From Phycisphaerae bacterium (GTDB lineage Bacteria; Planctomycetota; Phycisphaerae; UBA1845), in the NCBI GenBank assembly GCA_020056715.1, contig JAGVHG010000058.1, forward strand, positions 1-37,717: a stretch of 37,717 bases of DNA, read 5' to 3'. This document shows, piece after piece, positions 7,463-15,106 of this stretch. A model generated the notes under the pieces. That model made no database searches and was not told the DNA's origin. It saw nothing but the letters and a program-made list of their open reading frames with translations. Position numbers and translations under genes: made by a program. Position 1 is the first letter of the stretch, and the number at the start of each line of letters is the position of its first letter.

Positions 7463-8377
7463 ATGGACGATCGCGGTTACCTGACCACGGAACATCGTAA
7501 TCCTCGGTCGCGGCGTCTCGACCGCCTTTCCGTCGCCGAAGCGTTTGATCTTATCAACAATGAAGACGCCACGATCGCCCGGGCCGTCACGGCGGCGCGA
7601 GTCGACATTTGCCGGGCGATCGAGTTAGTCGTTGCGGCGTTCCGCGCCGACGGACGGCTGATCTACGTCGGGGCGGGTACCAGCGGGCGGCTGGGCGTCC
7701 TCGATGCGGCCGAGTGCCCGCCGACCTTTCTTTCGGACCCCAAATCCGTGCAAGGAATTATCGCGGGCGGGCCCGACGCCCTGACTAGAAGCATTGAAGG
7801 GGCCGAGGATCGTCCCGAAGCCGGTGAGGCCGCCATGGATGATAAAGCGCTCGGGCCCAACGACGTGGTGTTCGCCATTGCCACCGGGGGAACTACGCCC
7901 TTCGTCCATGGGGCGCTCCGCCGTGCGAAGCAGTGCGGGGCAAAGACCGTCTTCCTGGCCTGCGTTCCGAAGGACCAAGTAACCGATGATGCGGATGTGT
8001 CGATCCGGGTTGTGACCGGGCCGGAGGTGGTAACCGGTAGTACCCGGATGAAGGCCGGCACAGCCACCAAGATGGTCCTGAACATGGTCAGCACCATCGC
8101 CATGGTTCAAGTGGGCAAGGTGTATCAGAACCTCATGGTGGACATGAACACGCGAGCCAATGCCAAACTGGTCGACCGGGGGACACGGATGATTCAAACG
8201 ATCACCGGGGTGGACCGTGACGACGCAAGGGCGTTGTTGGAATCCGCCGGAGGTCGGGTCAAAACCGCCCTGGTGATGCACTCCCGAAAGATTGATCGAC
8301 CGGCGGCGGAGGCATTATTGGAAGACGCGGACGGGCACGTGGGACGGATTATTGATTCGGCGGACGTGATCGGGTAA
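7463..8377 (+). CDS. murQ: N-acetylmuramic acid 6-phosphate etherase
   Basis: MurQ removes the D-lactyl ether from MurNAc-6-phosphate to give GlcNAc-6-phosphate, a cytosolic step in peptidoglycan amino-sugar recycling. The 304-residue protein (E. coli about 298) has an SIS sugar-phosphate isomerase fold. It shows YVGAGTSGRLGVLDAAECPPTF, with the first catalytic Glu at 84, and EGAEDRP with the second at 115, the same spacing as E83 and E114 of the E. coli enzyme. TGSTRMKAGTATKMVLNM is also a family signature. GGAAGG at 7451-7456 fixes the ATG at 7463 instead of the longer frame that overlaps the previous gene. The downstream GHL10 lipoprotein and ROK gene probably belong to the same sugar pathway. 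Confidence 0.93.
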   Translation: MDDRGYLTTEHRNPRSRRLDRLSVAEAFDLINNEDATIARAVTAARVDICRAIELVVAAFRADGRLIYVGAGTSGRLGVLDAAECPPTFLSDPKSVQGIIAGGPDALTRSIEGAEDRPEAGEAAMDDKALGPNDVVFAIATGGTTPFVHGALRRAKQCGAKTVFLACVPKDQVTDDADVSIRVVTGPEVVTGSTRMKAGTATKMVLNMVSTIAMVQVGKVYQNLMVDMNTRANAKLVDRGTRMIQTITGVDRDDARALLESAGGRVKTALVMHSRKIDRPAAEALLEDADGHVGRIIDSADVIG

Positions 8378-8474
8378 GAAGTCGGGCTGGGTGATGACTG
8401 CAATGCGGCCCTCACCCCAACCCTCTCCCTGGAAGAGAGAGGGGGGTTTCAGGTAATGACCAGGGAGGGCAACA

Positions 8475-9710
8475 GTGAACCAAGTCAGGGACGATCGGAT
8501 TCAAGGCACACGATACAATCATTTCATCTCGCGCTGCGCGAGCGTTTCGCTCATCGCGCTTGCGACGCTCGTTTCGACGGGTTGTCAGGGCGGACGGTGG
8601 GGGCTGTTCGGCGGGTACGGAGCGAAGCCCATCCGTGCCATTTGGGTGACACGCTGGGATTATAAATCGCCGGCCGACATCGCCCGGGTGATGGACAACT
8701 GCAAGAACGCGGGCTTCAACACGGTGCTTTTCCAGGTTCGCGGCAACGGAACGGTTTGTTACCCGTCAAAGATCGAGCCGTGGGCCGATGAGTTCGGGGG
8801 GCGCGATCCGGGGTTTGATCCGCTGGCGGTGGCGTGCAAGGAGGCCCATCGTCGCGGCCTCAGCCTGCACGCCTGGGTCAACGTGATTCCCGGCTGGCGC
8901 GGCGACAAACCGCCGAGCAATCCGCGACAACTCTTCAACGCCCACCCGGAATGGTTCTGGCACGACGCCGCCGGGCGACGTCAGCCGTTGGGATGGTATT
9001 GCAGCGTGAACCCGTGCTACCCGGAGGTACGAAAATATCTGGTTTCCGTGATGCGCGAAATTGTTGCGAAATATTCGGTGGACGGATTGCACCTCGACTA
9101 CATGCGTTTCCCCAACGAGGCCAACGACTCTTCCGGACCGACGGTGCCGGATTACCCTCGTGACCGGCGGACGTTGGCGCTGTTCAAGCGTGCCACGGGT
9201 AAGACACCAGATCAATCCCCGGCCGCTTGGAACGCCTGGCGGACGGAGGCCATTACCCAGGTAGTGCGTGACATTCACGAGATGATCCGCAAGGTCGATT
9301 CCAAGGTGAAACTTACATCCGCGGTGAGCGCGTCACCGGACGAGGCCAAACGCAATTACTTCCAGGATGCGCGGCAGTGGATTTCGGAAGGATTGGTCGA
9401 TGCCGTTTATCCCATGAACTACGACTCGGACATGCGGGTGTATACCAAGCGACAGACGGTGTGGACCTCGATGCGCCCGGGTGTGCCGGTGGTGACGGGG
9501 GTAATGTTCGACAAGCGCGACGGGGCCAAGGTCGTCGCCCAGGTGGACGGGGCGGCGCGGACGGGGACGCACTTCGCGGCCTTCGCCTATAATTCTCTGT
9601 TCGAGCGGACCGACAGAAGTGGGCGGCCAATCATGGACGGGCAGAGCAGTTCGCGAGCGGCGCTGCGGAAAAAAGTCATCCCGCACATCCGCTCGCTGGC
9701 CTCGTCTTGA
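8475..9710 (+). CDS. GHL10-type family lipoprotein glycosidase (YngK-like)
   Basis: This 411-residue lipoprotein has a lipobox, LVSTGC, giving lipidated Cys37. The mature protein is a TIM-barrel of the glycosyl-hydrolase-like 10 family (DUF187 type): IRAIWVTRWDY, FNTVLFQVRGNG, LSLHAWVNV, DGLHLDYMRFP and VDAVYPMNYDSDM. The Asp of LHLDYMRFP and the acidic residues on the neighbouring strands are the likely active site. Known relatives include B. subtilis YngK; some related enzymes act on glycosaminoglycans or peptidoglycan-like polymers. The GTG start at 8475 follows GGGAGGG at 8463-8469. It lies 97 bp after murQ, a gap holding a C-rich repeat of the CCCTCACCCCAACCCTCTCC type. A role in releasing MurNAc-containing sugars is inferred from this neighbour. 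Confidence 0.82.
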   Translation: MNQVRDDRIQGTRYNHFISRCASVSLIALATLVSTGCQGGRWGLFGGYGAKPIRAIWVTRWDYKSPADIARVMDNCKNAGFNTVLFQVRGNGTVCYPSKIEPWADEFGGRDPGFDPLAVACKEAHRRGLSLHAWVNVIPGWRGDKPPSNPRQLFNAHPEWFWHDAAGRRQPLGWYCSVNPCYPEVRKYLVSVMREIVAKYSVDGLHLDYMRFPNEANDSSGPTVPDYPRDRRTLALFKRATGKTPDQSPAAWNAWRTEAITQVVRDIHEMIRKVDSKVKLTSAVSASPDEAKRNYFQDARQWISEGLVDAVYPMNYDSDMRVYTKRQTVWTSMRPGVPVVTGVMFDKRDGAKVVAQVDGAARTGTHFAAFAYNSLFERTDRSGRPIMDGQSSSRAALRKKVIPHIRSLASS

Positions 9711-9716
9711 AGCTCG

Positions 9717-9800
9717 AAGATCGAAGTTCAAAGTTCAAAAAAGGGAGACCCTGAATTGCGCGCACTCGGCTTTTTTTTTCGAACTTCGAACTTTGATCTT
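9717..9800. repeat. Long imperfect inverted repeat between GHL10 and ROK genes
   Basis: AAGATCGAAGTTCAAAGTTC at 9717-9736 pairs with 9781-9800 at 18 of 20 positions, enclosing 44 nt that include a T8-T9 tract near 9770. It fills almost the whole intergenic gap and leaves the ROK start without a clear ribosome-binding site. It resembles the GAAGTTCAAAGTTC-like dispersed low-complexity units of planctomycete-type genomes. Confidence 0.7.
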
Positions 9801-9807
9801 TGATCTT

Positions 9808-10752
9808 ATGTTCACCATCGGGATCGACGTCGGCGGCACATCGATTCGTGTAGCGGCGATCGACTCCGTCGGACGAGTCCTTTCCTCGCGCCGAGCGCCT
9901 ACGCCCCGCTCCTTTGATGATTTTTGCGAGTGGATCGTCCGCGCCGTGCATCATATCCGTGAGGATACCGCCAACGGGACCGTGATCGGCGTCGGATTGG
10001 CACTGCCGGGCGTCGTCGACGCCGAGCTCGGAGTGGTCAAACGTTGCGTGAACCTCCCGTTTCTGGAAGGACGGCTCCTCCGTGACGAATTATCGAAAAA
10101 CACAGGGCTGGCGGTCAGGCTGATGACCGATGCCGATGCCGCCACCTGGGGCGAGTACTCTACCTGCGCCCCGCGACCAAGGGCGTTTGTTCATCTTCGC
10201 CTGGGTACGGGCGTCGCATGCGGAATCGTCGTCGATGACCGACTCCAACCAACCGACCCCGATCGGAAGACGCATTGGAAGGCCTTGGTCGTGGACGATC
10301 GACCCGAGGCCATCGCGTGTCCCTGTGGTTTGCGCGGCTGCTTGGAGACGATCGCATCGGGTCCGGCTTTAGAGCGCCAGACGGCACGTATGGGTCTCGC
10401 AAACGGATTGGTCGAGTTGCAGCAGGCTTGGGAGCGAAACGAGCCGACCGCTCGTGACATCGTTGATGGGACCAGTCGCGCCATCGCGGACGCAATTTGT
10501 AATTTGAAATCACAAATTCCAAACGGTGCCGTCGTCTGCCTCGGCGGTGGAGTGATCACCGCGTTGCCATGTTTGCTCGAGGAAACTGCGAAACACCTCC
10601 GCTCGTTCGACGATGATTACACTAGGCGTGTCGCCCTCCATCAGTCGCGACTTGGAGACGACGCAGGAGTGATCGGCGCGGCCATGCTCGCGCGTGAGGC
10701 AAGGAGCGAATCGCCCCTCCTATCAGTGCCACGAACGGAAGTGAACGGATAG
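9808..10752 (+). CDS. ROK-family sugar kinase-like protein with a degenerate ExGH motif
   Basis: The 314-residue protein has the ROK (repressor, ORF, kinase) actin-like fold without an N-terminal HTH, so it is the kinase branch. IGIDVGGTSIR is the phosphate-1 loop, TDADAATWGE carries the probable catalytic Asp108, and CPCGLRGCLE (Cys171, 173, 178) is the zinc site, with His156 as its fourth ligand. The sugar-contacting Glu that normally precedes this His (ExGH) is replaced: the sequence reads DRKTH. The substrate may therefore differ from glucose or GlcNAc, or activity may be lost. The start ATG 9808 is chosen because the fold begins there; the upstream open frame is repeat sequence. It probably acts with murQ, for instance on GlcNAc or MurNAc. 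Confidence 0.82.
   Translation: MFTIGIDVGGTSIRVAAIDSVGRVLSSRRAPTPRSFDDFCEWIVRAVHHIREDTANGTVIGVGLALPGVVDAELGVVKRCVNLPFLEGRLLRDELSKNTGLAVRLMTDADAATWGEYSTCAPRPRAFVHLRLGTGVACGIVVDDRLQPTDPDRKTHWKALVVDDRPEAIACPCGLRGCLETIASGPALERQTARMGLANGLVELQQAWERNEPTARDIVDGTSRAIADAICNLKSQIPNGAVVCLGGGVITALPCLLEETAKHLRSFDDDYTRRVALHQSRLGDDAGVIGAAMLAREARSESPLLSVPRTEVNG
10494..10518. repeat. Hairpin of dispersed-repeat type inside the ROK gene
   Basis: AATTTGT (10494-10500) pairs with ACAAATT (10512-10518). The A/T-rich text (AATTTGTAATTTGAAATC) contrasts with the GC-rich coding context and encodes CNLKSQIPN just before the conserved CLGGG. It stays in frame. Confidence 0.5.
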
Positions 10753-10898
10753 CGTTTCCTCCGTCCGAGCTGCGATCGGATAGGATTCGTTCAATCAAAA
10801 TCAGTTCTTCCCAATTATACTACCCGGCGAAACAAAGCGTCGCACGGTAGAACGGTGGTCATGTTTCCGATACACTTTCATCAAGAAAACGTTGGTTG

Positions 10899-10940
10899 AT
10901 GCGGACGGAGCCCGCATTACGGTGGTGGGCAATACCCACC
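10899..10940. repeat. Tandem hairpins directly upstream of metH
   Basis: ATGCGG (10899-10904) pairs with CCGCAT (10912-10917), and GGTGGG (10924-10929) pairs with CCCACC (10935-10940). The second stem ends 7 nt before the metH ATG, where a ribosome-binding site would normally lie. This may be a dispersed repeat or a leader structure that affects translation. I see no SAH, SAM or cobalamin riboswitch consensus. Confidence 0.55.
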
Positions 10941-10947
10941 CGACGCG

Positions 10948-13900
10948 ATGAACGAATCACGATTCATTGAGGCCGTGCGGGAGCGAGTCCTCGTCTTGGA
11001 CGGGGCCATGGGGACGAGCATCCATTCCCGCGAATTGCCACTGAGTGACTATGAGGGCCACGAGAACTGCGTGGACATCGTGACGGCCACGAGGCCCGAC
11101 GTGGTGCGGGACATCCACCGGTCGTTTCTTTCCGTCGGCTGCGACGCAGTGATGACTAATACCCTGGGGGCCAACAAGATCGTCTTCTCCGACTTTGGCC
11201 TCAGCCCTAGAACATACGAGATCAACAAGAAGGCGGCGGAAATCGCCCGCGAAGCCTGTCGCGAGTTCGAGAAGCCCAATCGACCGCGGTTCGTGATCGG
11301 TTCGATGGGGCCCGGAACGCGGCTGCCGTCGCTGGGGCAGACGACCTGGGACGAAATCCTCGACAGCTATACCGAGCAAGCGCGCGGACTTCTCGACGGC
11401 GGGGTCGATGCGCTGATCATTGAAACGTGCCAGGACCTCTTGCAGGCCAAGTCGGCGATCGTGGCGGCCACGGACGCGATGGTAGAGAAGAATCGGCAGG
11501 TGCCGATCCTTTGCACAGTCACAATCGAGACCACGGGAACGATGCTTCTAGGCACGGAGATCGCCGCGGCGCTCACCGCGATCGCGGCCTACGACCAGGT
11601 CGTCGCCATCGGTTTGAACTGCGCAACGGGCCCGCAGGAGATGAGCGAGCACATCCGCTACCTGAGCGGCCACAGCGACCGGCTGCTCATCGTCCAGCCC
11701 AACGCCGGTCTGCCGCAGCTCGTCAATGGAAAGCCTTATTACCCGCTTACGCCCGCGGAATTCGCCAAATGGCAGATCGAGTTCATCGAAACGGACGGCG
11801 TGAACATTGTCGGAGGATGCTGCGGCACGACGCCCGCGCATCTGGCCGCTTTGGTCGACGCCGTGGGCACGCGAGCGCCGAAACCGCGACGCGTCCAGAG
11901 TGAGCCTGCGGTGAGCAGTCTTTATCAGGCCGTCACCCTTCGGCAAGACGGCGAGGTGCTGGCCATCGGCGAACGCACCAACGCCAACGGCTCCAAGAAG
12001 TTCCGCGAATTGCTCGCCGCCGGCGACGTGGACGGCATGGTGCAGATGGGCCGGGAGCAGGTGAAGCACGGCAGCCACCTCCTCGATGTTTGCGCCGCCT
12101 ACGTCGGCCGCGACGAGGTCGCGGACATGACCGCGTTGCTCAAGCGGTTTGTGGCCGATGTCACCGTGCCGCTGGTCATCGACAGCACGGAAGTGCCCGT
12201 GCTCGAAGCGTCGTTGAAGCTGGCCGGCGGCAAGTGCGTTATCAATTCCATCAACCTCGAGGACGGCGAGGAACGACTGGACAAGGTGTGTCGCCTGGCC
12301 AAGCGCTACGGTGCGGCGCTTATCGCCCTCACCATCGACGAGCCGGGGATGGCCAAGACTTGCGACCGCAAAGTCGAGGTCGCCAAACGCATCTACGATC
12401 TGGTTACGAACCGTCACGGCATTCGCGCCGGCGACCTGATCTTCGATCCGCTGACGTTTACCATTTGCACGGGCAACGAGGATGATCGGCGGCTGGGATT
12501 GGAAACATTGGACGCGCTGGGCGCGATCAAAGATGTTTGCCCCGGCGTTCACACCCTCTTGGGATTGAGCAACATCAGTTTTGGGATCAAAGCTCCGGCG
12601 CGACGCGTACTGAACAGCGTGTTCCTGCATGACGCACGGGAGCGCGGTCTCGACGCGGCCATCATGCACGTCAGCGGCATAGTTCCGCTATTCAAGATCG
12701 AGGAAGACCATCGCCGCTTTGCCGAAGATTTGATCTTCGATCGCCGCCACGACGGTTACGATCCTCTTCATGAGCTGCTCAAAGCGTTTGAGAACGTCGA
12801 GGCAACTGCTGCGGCGGAGACGGAAAAGCCCAAGAACGTCGAGGATCGGTTGAAGCTGCGGATCGTCAACGGCGACCGCGTGGGCCTGGAGGAAGACCTC
12901 GAAGAGGCCATGCTCACTCATCGGCCGCTCAATATCATCAACGACATCCTGCTCGACGGGATGAAGACCGTCGGCGATTTGTTCGGCGCGGGGCAGATGC
13001 AGTTGCCTTTCGTGTTGCAATCCGCGGAGACGATGAAGGCCTCCGTCCGCTTTCTCGAACCACACCTGGACAAGGCGGACCAAGGCGGCAAGGGGTCGAT
13101 CGTGCTCGCCACCGTCCGCGGCGATGTACACGACATCGGCAAGAACCTGGTGGACATCATCCTGACCAACAACGGGTACACGGTCTTTAACCTGGGCATC
13201 AAGCAGCCGATCAACAACATCATCGAGGCCTACGAAAAGAACAACGCCGACGCCATCGGCATGTCCGGGCTGCTGGTCAAGTCTACGGTTGTAATGCGCG
13301 AGAATCTCGCGGTGTTGAACGAGCGGGGACTCGATCCAGCGGTAATTCTCGGTGGGGCGGCTCTTACGCGGAAGTACGTCGAGCAGGATCTTCGTCCCGA
13401 ATACGAAGGATCGCTCTATTACGCCAAGGACGCCTTTGCGGGACTGTATCTGATGGATCAGCTCGTCACCGGGCAGGCGGTCAAACCCGAAGCCGTCTCC
13501 CGACAAGCCATGACGTCCGAGCGTGCGAGTACGGCGCGCGGACCTGAGCGCGGCGGAGTAGCTCTCCCCGTTGATTTGCACGAGGATGCCTCGGAGCGTT
13601 TCGGGTACATCCCACCGCGATCGGACATCTCTCGCGATGAGCCGGTTACTCAACCACCTTTTTGGGGTCGGCGAGTAGTGGAGCACATCGACGCGCGGGC
13701 GGCGCTCGCCTATCTGAACGAGAACATGCTCTTCCAGGTGCAATGGCAATACCGAAAGAACCGCCGCAGCCCGGAGGACTTCAAACGCTACATCAACGAT
13801 GAAGTCCGCCCGATCCTGCGGCGGCTGTTGGAACAGTGTGAACGGGAAAACATCCTGCAATTGCAGGCCGTCTACGGCTTTTGGCCCGTGCAGTCCGATG

Positions 13901-14442
13901 GCGACGCTTTGATCGTCTACGACCCCGACGACCGCGACCGGCAACTGGCTGTCTTTGAGTTTCCGCGTATGGGCAAGCCGCCGTATTGGTGCTTGAGCGA
14001 CTTTTTCAAGCCGACCTCCAGCGGTCTCTACGACGTGGCCGCGTTCAGCGTGGTGACCGCGGGCCGACGTGTCAGCGAGGTGGCACGGGAATGGTTCGCC
14101 GCCGACCGCTATCAGGACTATTTACACTTACACGGATTAGGCGTGGAATCGGCGGAAGCGTTGGCGGAGTACATCCACAAGCAAATCCGCGTGGAGTGGG
14201 GCATCGCCGGACACGACGCCCGCGACCGGCAGGAAATCTTCAAACAGCACTATCAGGGTTCGCGTTATAGTTTCGGTTACCCTGCCTGTCCCCGACTGGA
14301 AGATCAATTGAAGCTCTGGCCGCTGCTGGAACCGGGCCGCATCGGCGTCACCCTCTCTGAGGAGTTTCAACTCGAACCCGAGCAAACCACCACGGCCCTC
14401 ATCACCCACCACCGGCAAGCGAAATACTTCAACGTGCGGTAG
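10948..14442 (+). CDS. metH: Cobalamin-dependent methionine synthase
   Basis: MetH transfers the methyl group of 5-methyltetrahydrofolate to homocysteine through methylcobalamin in the cytosol. All four modules are present in 1164 residues (E. coli 1227). The homocysteine barrel, about 1-320, opens with LDGAMGTSI and has zinc ligands Cys225 and Cys291-Cys292 (GGCCGT). The folate barrel starts at IGERTNANGSKKF near 339. The cap and cobalamin domain has DVHDIGKN, with cobalt-ligating His728. The AdoMet activation domain ends with SRYSFGYPACP and GVTLSEEFQLEPEQTTTALI. A variable linker near residues 855-900 separates the B12 and activation domains. The ATG lacks a clear ribosome-binding site and follows the tandem hairpins. 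Two long reverse-strand frames here are shadows. Confidence 0.96.
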   Translation: MNESRFIEAVRERVLVLDGAMGTSIHSRELPLSDYEGHENCVDIVTATRPDVVRDIHRSFLSVGCDAVMTNTLGANKIVFSDFGLSPRTYEINKKAAEIAREACREFEKPNRPRFVIGSMGPGTRLPSLGQTTWDEILDSYTEQARGLLDGGVDALIIETCQDLLQAKSAIVAATDAMVEKNRQVPILCTVTIETTGTMLLGTEIAAALTAIAAYDQVVAIGLNCATGPQEMSEHIRYLSGHSDRLLIVQPNAGLPQLVNGKPYYPLTPAEFAKWQIEFIETDGVNIVGGCCGTTPAHLAALVDAVGTRAPKPRRVQSEPAVSSLYQAVTLRQDGEVLAIGERTNANGSKKFRELLAAGDVDGMVQMGREQVKHGSHLLDVCAAYVGRDEVADMTALLKRFVADVTVPLVIDSTEVPVLEASLKLAGGKCVINSINLEDGEERLDKVCRLAKRYGAALIALTIDEPGMAKTCDRKVEVAKRIYDLVTNRHGIRAGDLIFDPLTFTICTGNEDDRRLGLETLDALGAIKDVCPGVHTLLGLSNISFGIKAPARRVLNSVFLHDARERGLDAAIMHVSGIVPLFKIEEDHRRFAEDLIFDRRHDGYDPLHELLKAFENVEATAAAETEKPKNVEDRLKLRIVNGDRVGLEEDLEEAMLTHRPLNIINDILLDGMKTVGDLFGAGQMQLPFVLQSAETMKASVRFLEPHLDKADQGGKGSIVLATVRGDVHDIGKNLVDIILTNNGYTVFNLGIKQPINNIIEAYEKNNADAIGMSGLLVKSTVVMRENLAVLNERGLDPAVILGGAALTRKYVEQDLRPEYEGSLYYAKDAFAGLYLMDQLVTGQAVKPEAVSRQAMTSERASTARGPERGGVALPVDLHEDASERFGYIPPRSDISRDEPVTQPPFWGRRVVEHIDARAALAYLNENMLFQVQWQYRKNRRSPEDFKRYINDEVRPILRRLLEQCERENILQLQAVYGFWPVQSDGDALIVYDPDDRDRQLAVFEFPRMGKPPYWCLSDFFKPTSSGLYDVAAFSVVTAGRRVSEVAREWFAADRYQDYLHLHGLGVESAEALAEYIHKQIRVEWGIAGHDARDRQEIFKQHYQGSRYSFGYPACPRLEDQLKLWPLLEPGRIGVTLSEEFQLEPEQTTTALITHHRQAKYFNVR

Positions 14443-14453
14443 AATACTTTCCG

Positions 14454-14684
14454 TCACACCACCTCAAGAAGACGAAAGTATTGCTCGCGAGAAAGGCCAG
14501 CCGTTTTCATGTTGTTGCGAATGATCGAAACGGGAACCTCATCGTAGACCGGAATAACGATCGGCCTCAAGACGCCACTCTTCACGTAACTGCGGTGGCT
14601 TCCCTCCTGGCGGGCGAATGTAAACCCCTCGACGAGGAACACCTTTTCGAGCCGCCGCCAATGGATCGGTGTGATGCGGGGCAT
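14454..14684 (-). CDS. hicA: HicA-type toxin (predicted mRNA interferase)
   Basis: This 76-residue protein has the HicA double-stranded-RNA-binding-like fold: RLEKVFLVEGFTFARQ then the signature GSHRSYVK, with the catalytic His, then PIVIPVYDEVPVSIIRNNMKTAGLSREQYFRLL. HicA toxins cleave mRNA and are blocked by HicB. The frame could be read from upstream, but the start MPRITP lies 2 nt after the hicB stop, as expected for translational coupling. It converges on metH with an 11-bp gap. The order antitoxin then toxin is reversed relative to the classical hicAB arrangement, though known elsewhere. Activity is not shown by the sequence alone. Confidence 0.85.
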   Translation of the reverse strand: MPRITPIHWRRLEKVFLVEGFTFARQEGSHRSYVKSGVLRPIVIPVYDEVPVSIIRNNMKTAGLSREQYFRLLEVV

Positions 14685-14686
14685 TG

Positions 14687-14956
14687 TCAGACCGCCACTG
14701 CCACGGCGTGACGTTCGACCCCGACCCAGTTCGGGCTGATCCAGGCGCCGTTTCGCCGCTCGAACCCGCACTCCTCCAAAACTTGTTCGAGCGTACCATG
14801 GTCAGCAGCGGTTTTGAGAAAACAGCGGATGGCCTCATCAACTGCATTCCGTGCGGCCTCGGGCGTAGGACCGCTGCTCATGACATCCAGCGGCAGAGCG
14901 TGGGCGACGAATTGGTTGCCTTCCTCCCAAATGTTGATCGTTAGATCGATGGTCAT
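14687..14956 (-). CDS. hicB: HicB-type antitoxin
   Basis: This 89-residue protein has the partial RNase-H-like HicB core: INIWEEGNQFVAHALPLDVMSSGPTPEAARNAVDEAIRCFL, in which the beta hairpin and the helix with the E-A-x-x-N pattern are clear. It should bind and neutralise HicA. The tail (LEECGFERRNGAWISPNW) carries no recognisable HTH or ribbon-helix-helix DNA-binding domain, so autoregulation may be absent or occur by another route. GGAG 8 bp upstream of ATG 14956 fixes the start; the much longer open frame upstream is antisense to the SurA-like gene's 5' region. A hairpin repeat sits about 20 bp upstream. Confidence 0.82.
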   Translation of the reverse strand: MTIDLTINIWEEGNQFVAHALPLDVMSSGPTPEAARNAVDEAIRCFLKTAADHGTLEQVLEECGFERRNGAWISPNWVGVERHAVAVAV

Positions 14957-14974
14957 ATCCGTAGCTCCGTCAGA

Positions 14975-14996
14975 CGCACGACCCGTGAGTCGTGCG
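14975..14996. repeat. CCGTGA-loop hairpin repeat, copy 1
   Basis: CGCACGAC and GTCGTGCG form an 8-bp stem around the loop CCGTGA. A hairpin with the same loop and a covarying stem lies at 24851-24874 inside polA. It is intergenic here, in the divergent region between hicB and the SurA-like gene. Confidence 0.75.
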
Positions 14997-15106
14997 GCGA
15001 TCGCCATTTGCACGCAGCCTTTAACCCTGGGACGTAGGTTAGCAAGGGTGCATCCAGGATTCAACCTGTCCCTTGACGAACTACGTTTGGCGCAGACAGT
15101 GGGTCC

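Noticed and set aside
10753-10947. SAH, SAM or cobalamin riboswitch upstream of metH
   Set aside because: No conserved core of any of these classes could be matched; only two simple hairpins are present.
11548-13944. Long open frames antisense to metH (11548-12669 and 12688-13944)
   Set aside because: They mirror a GC-rich coding gene with full MetH motifs on the plus strand; no promoter, ribosome-binding site or recognisable domain supports them.
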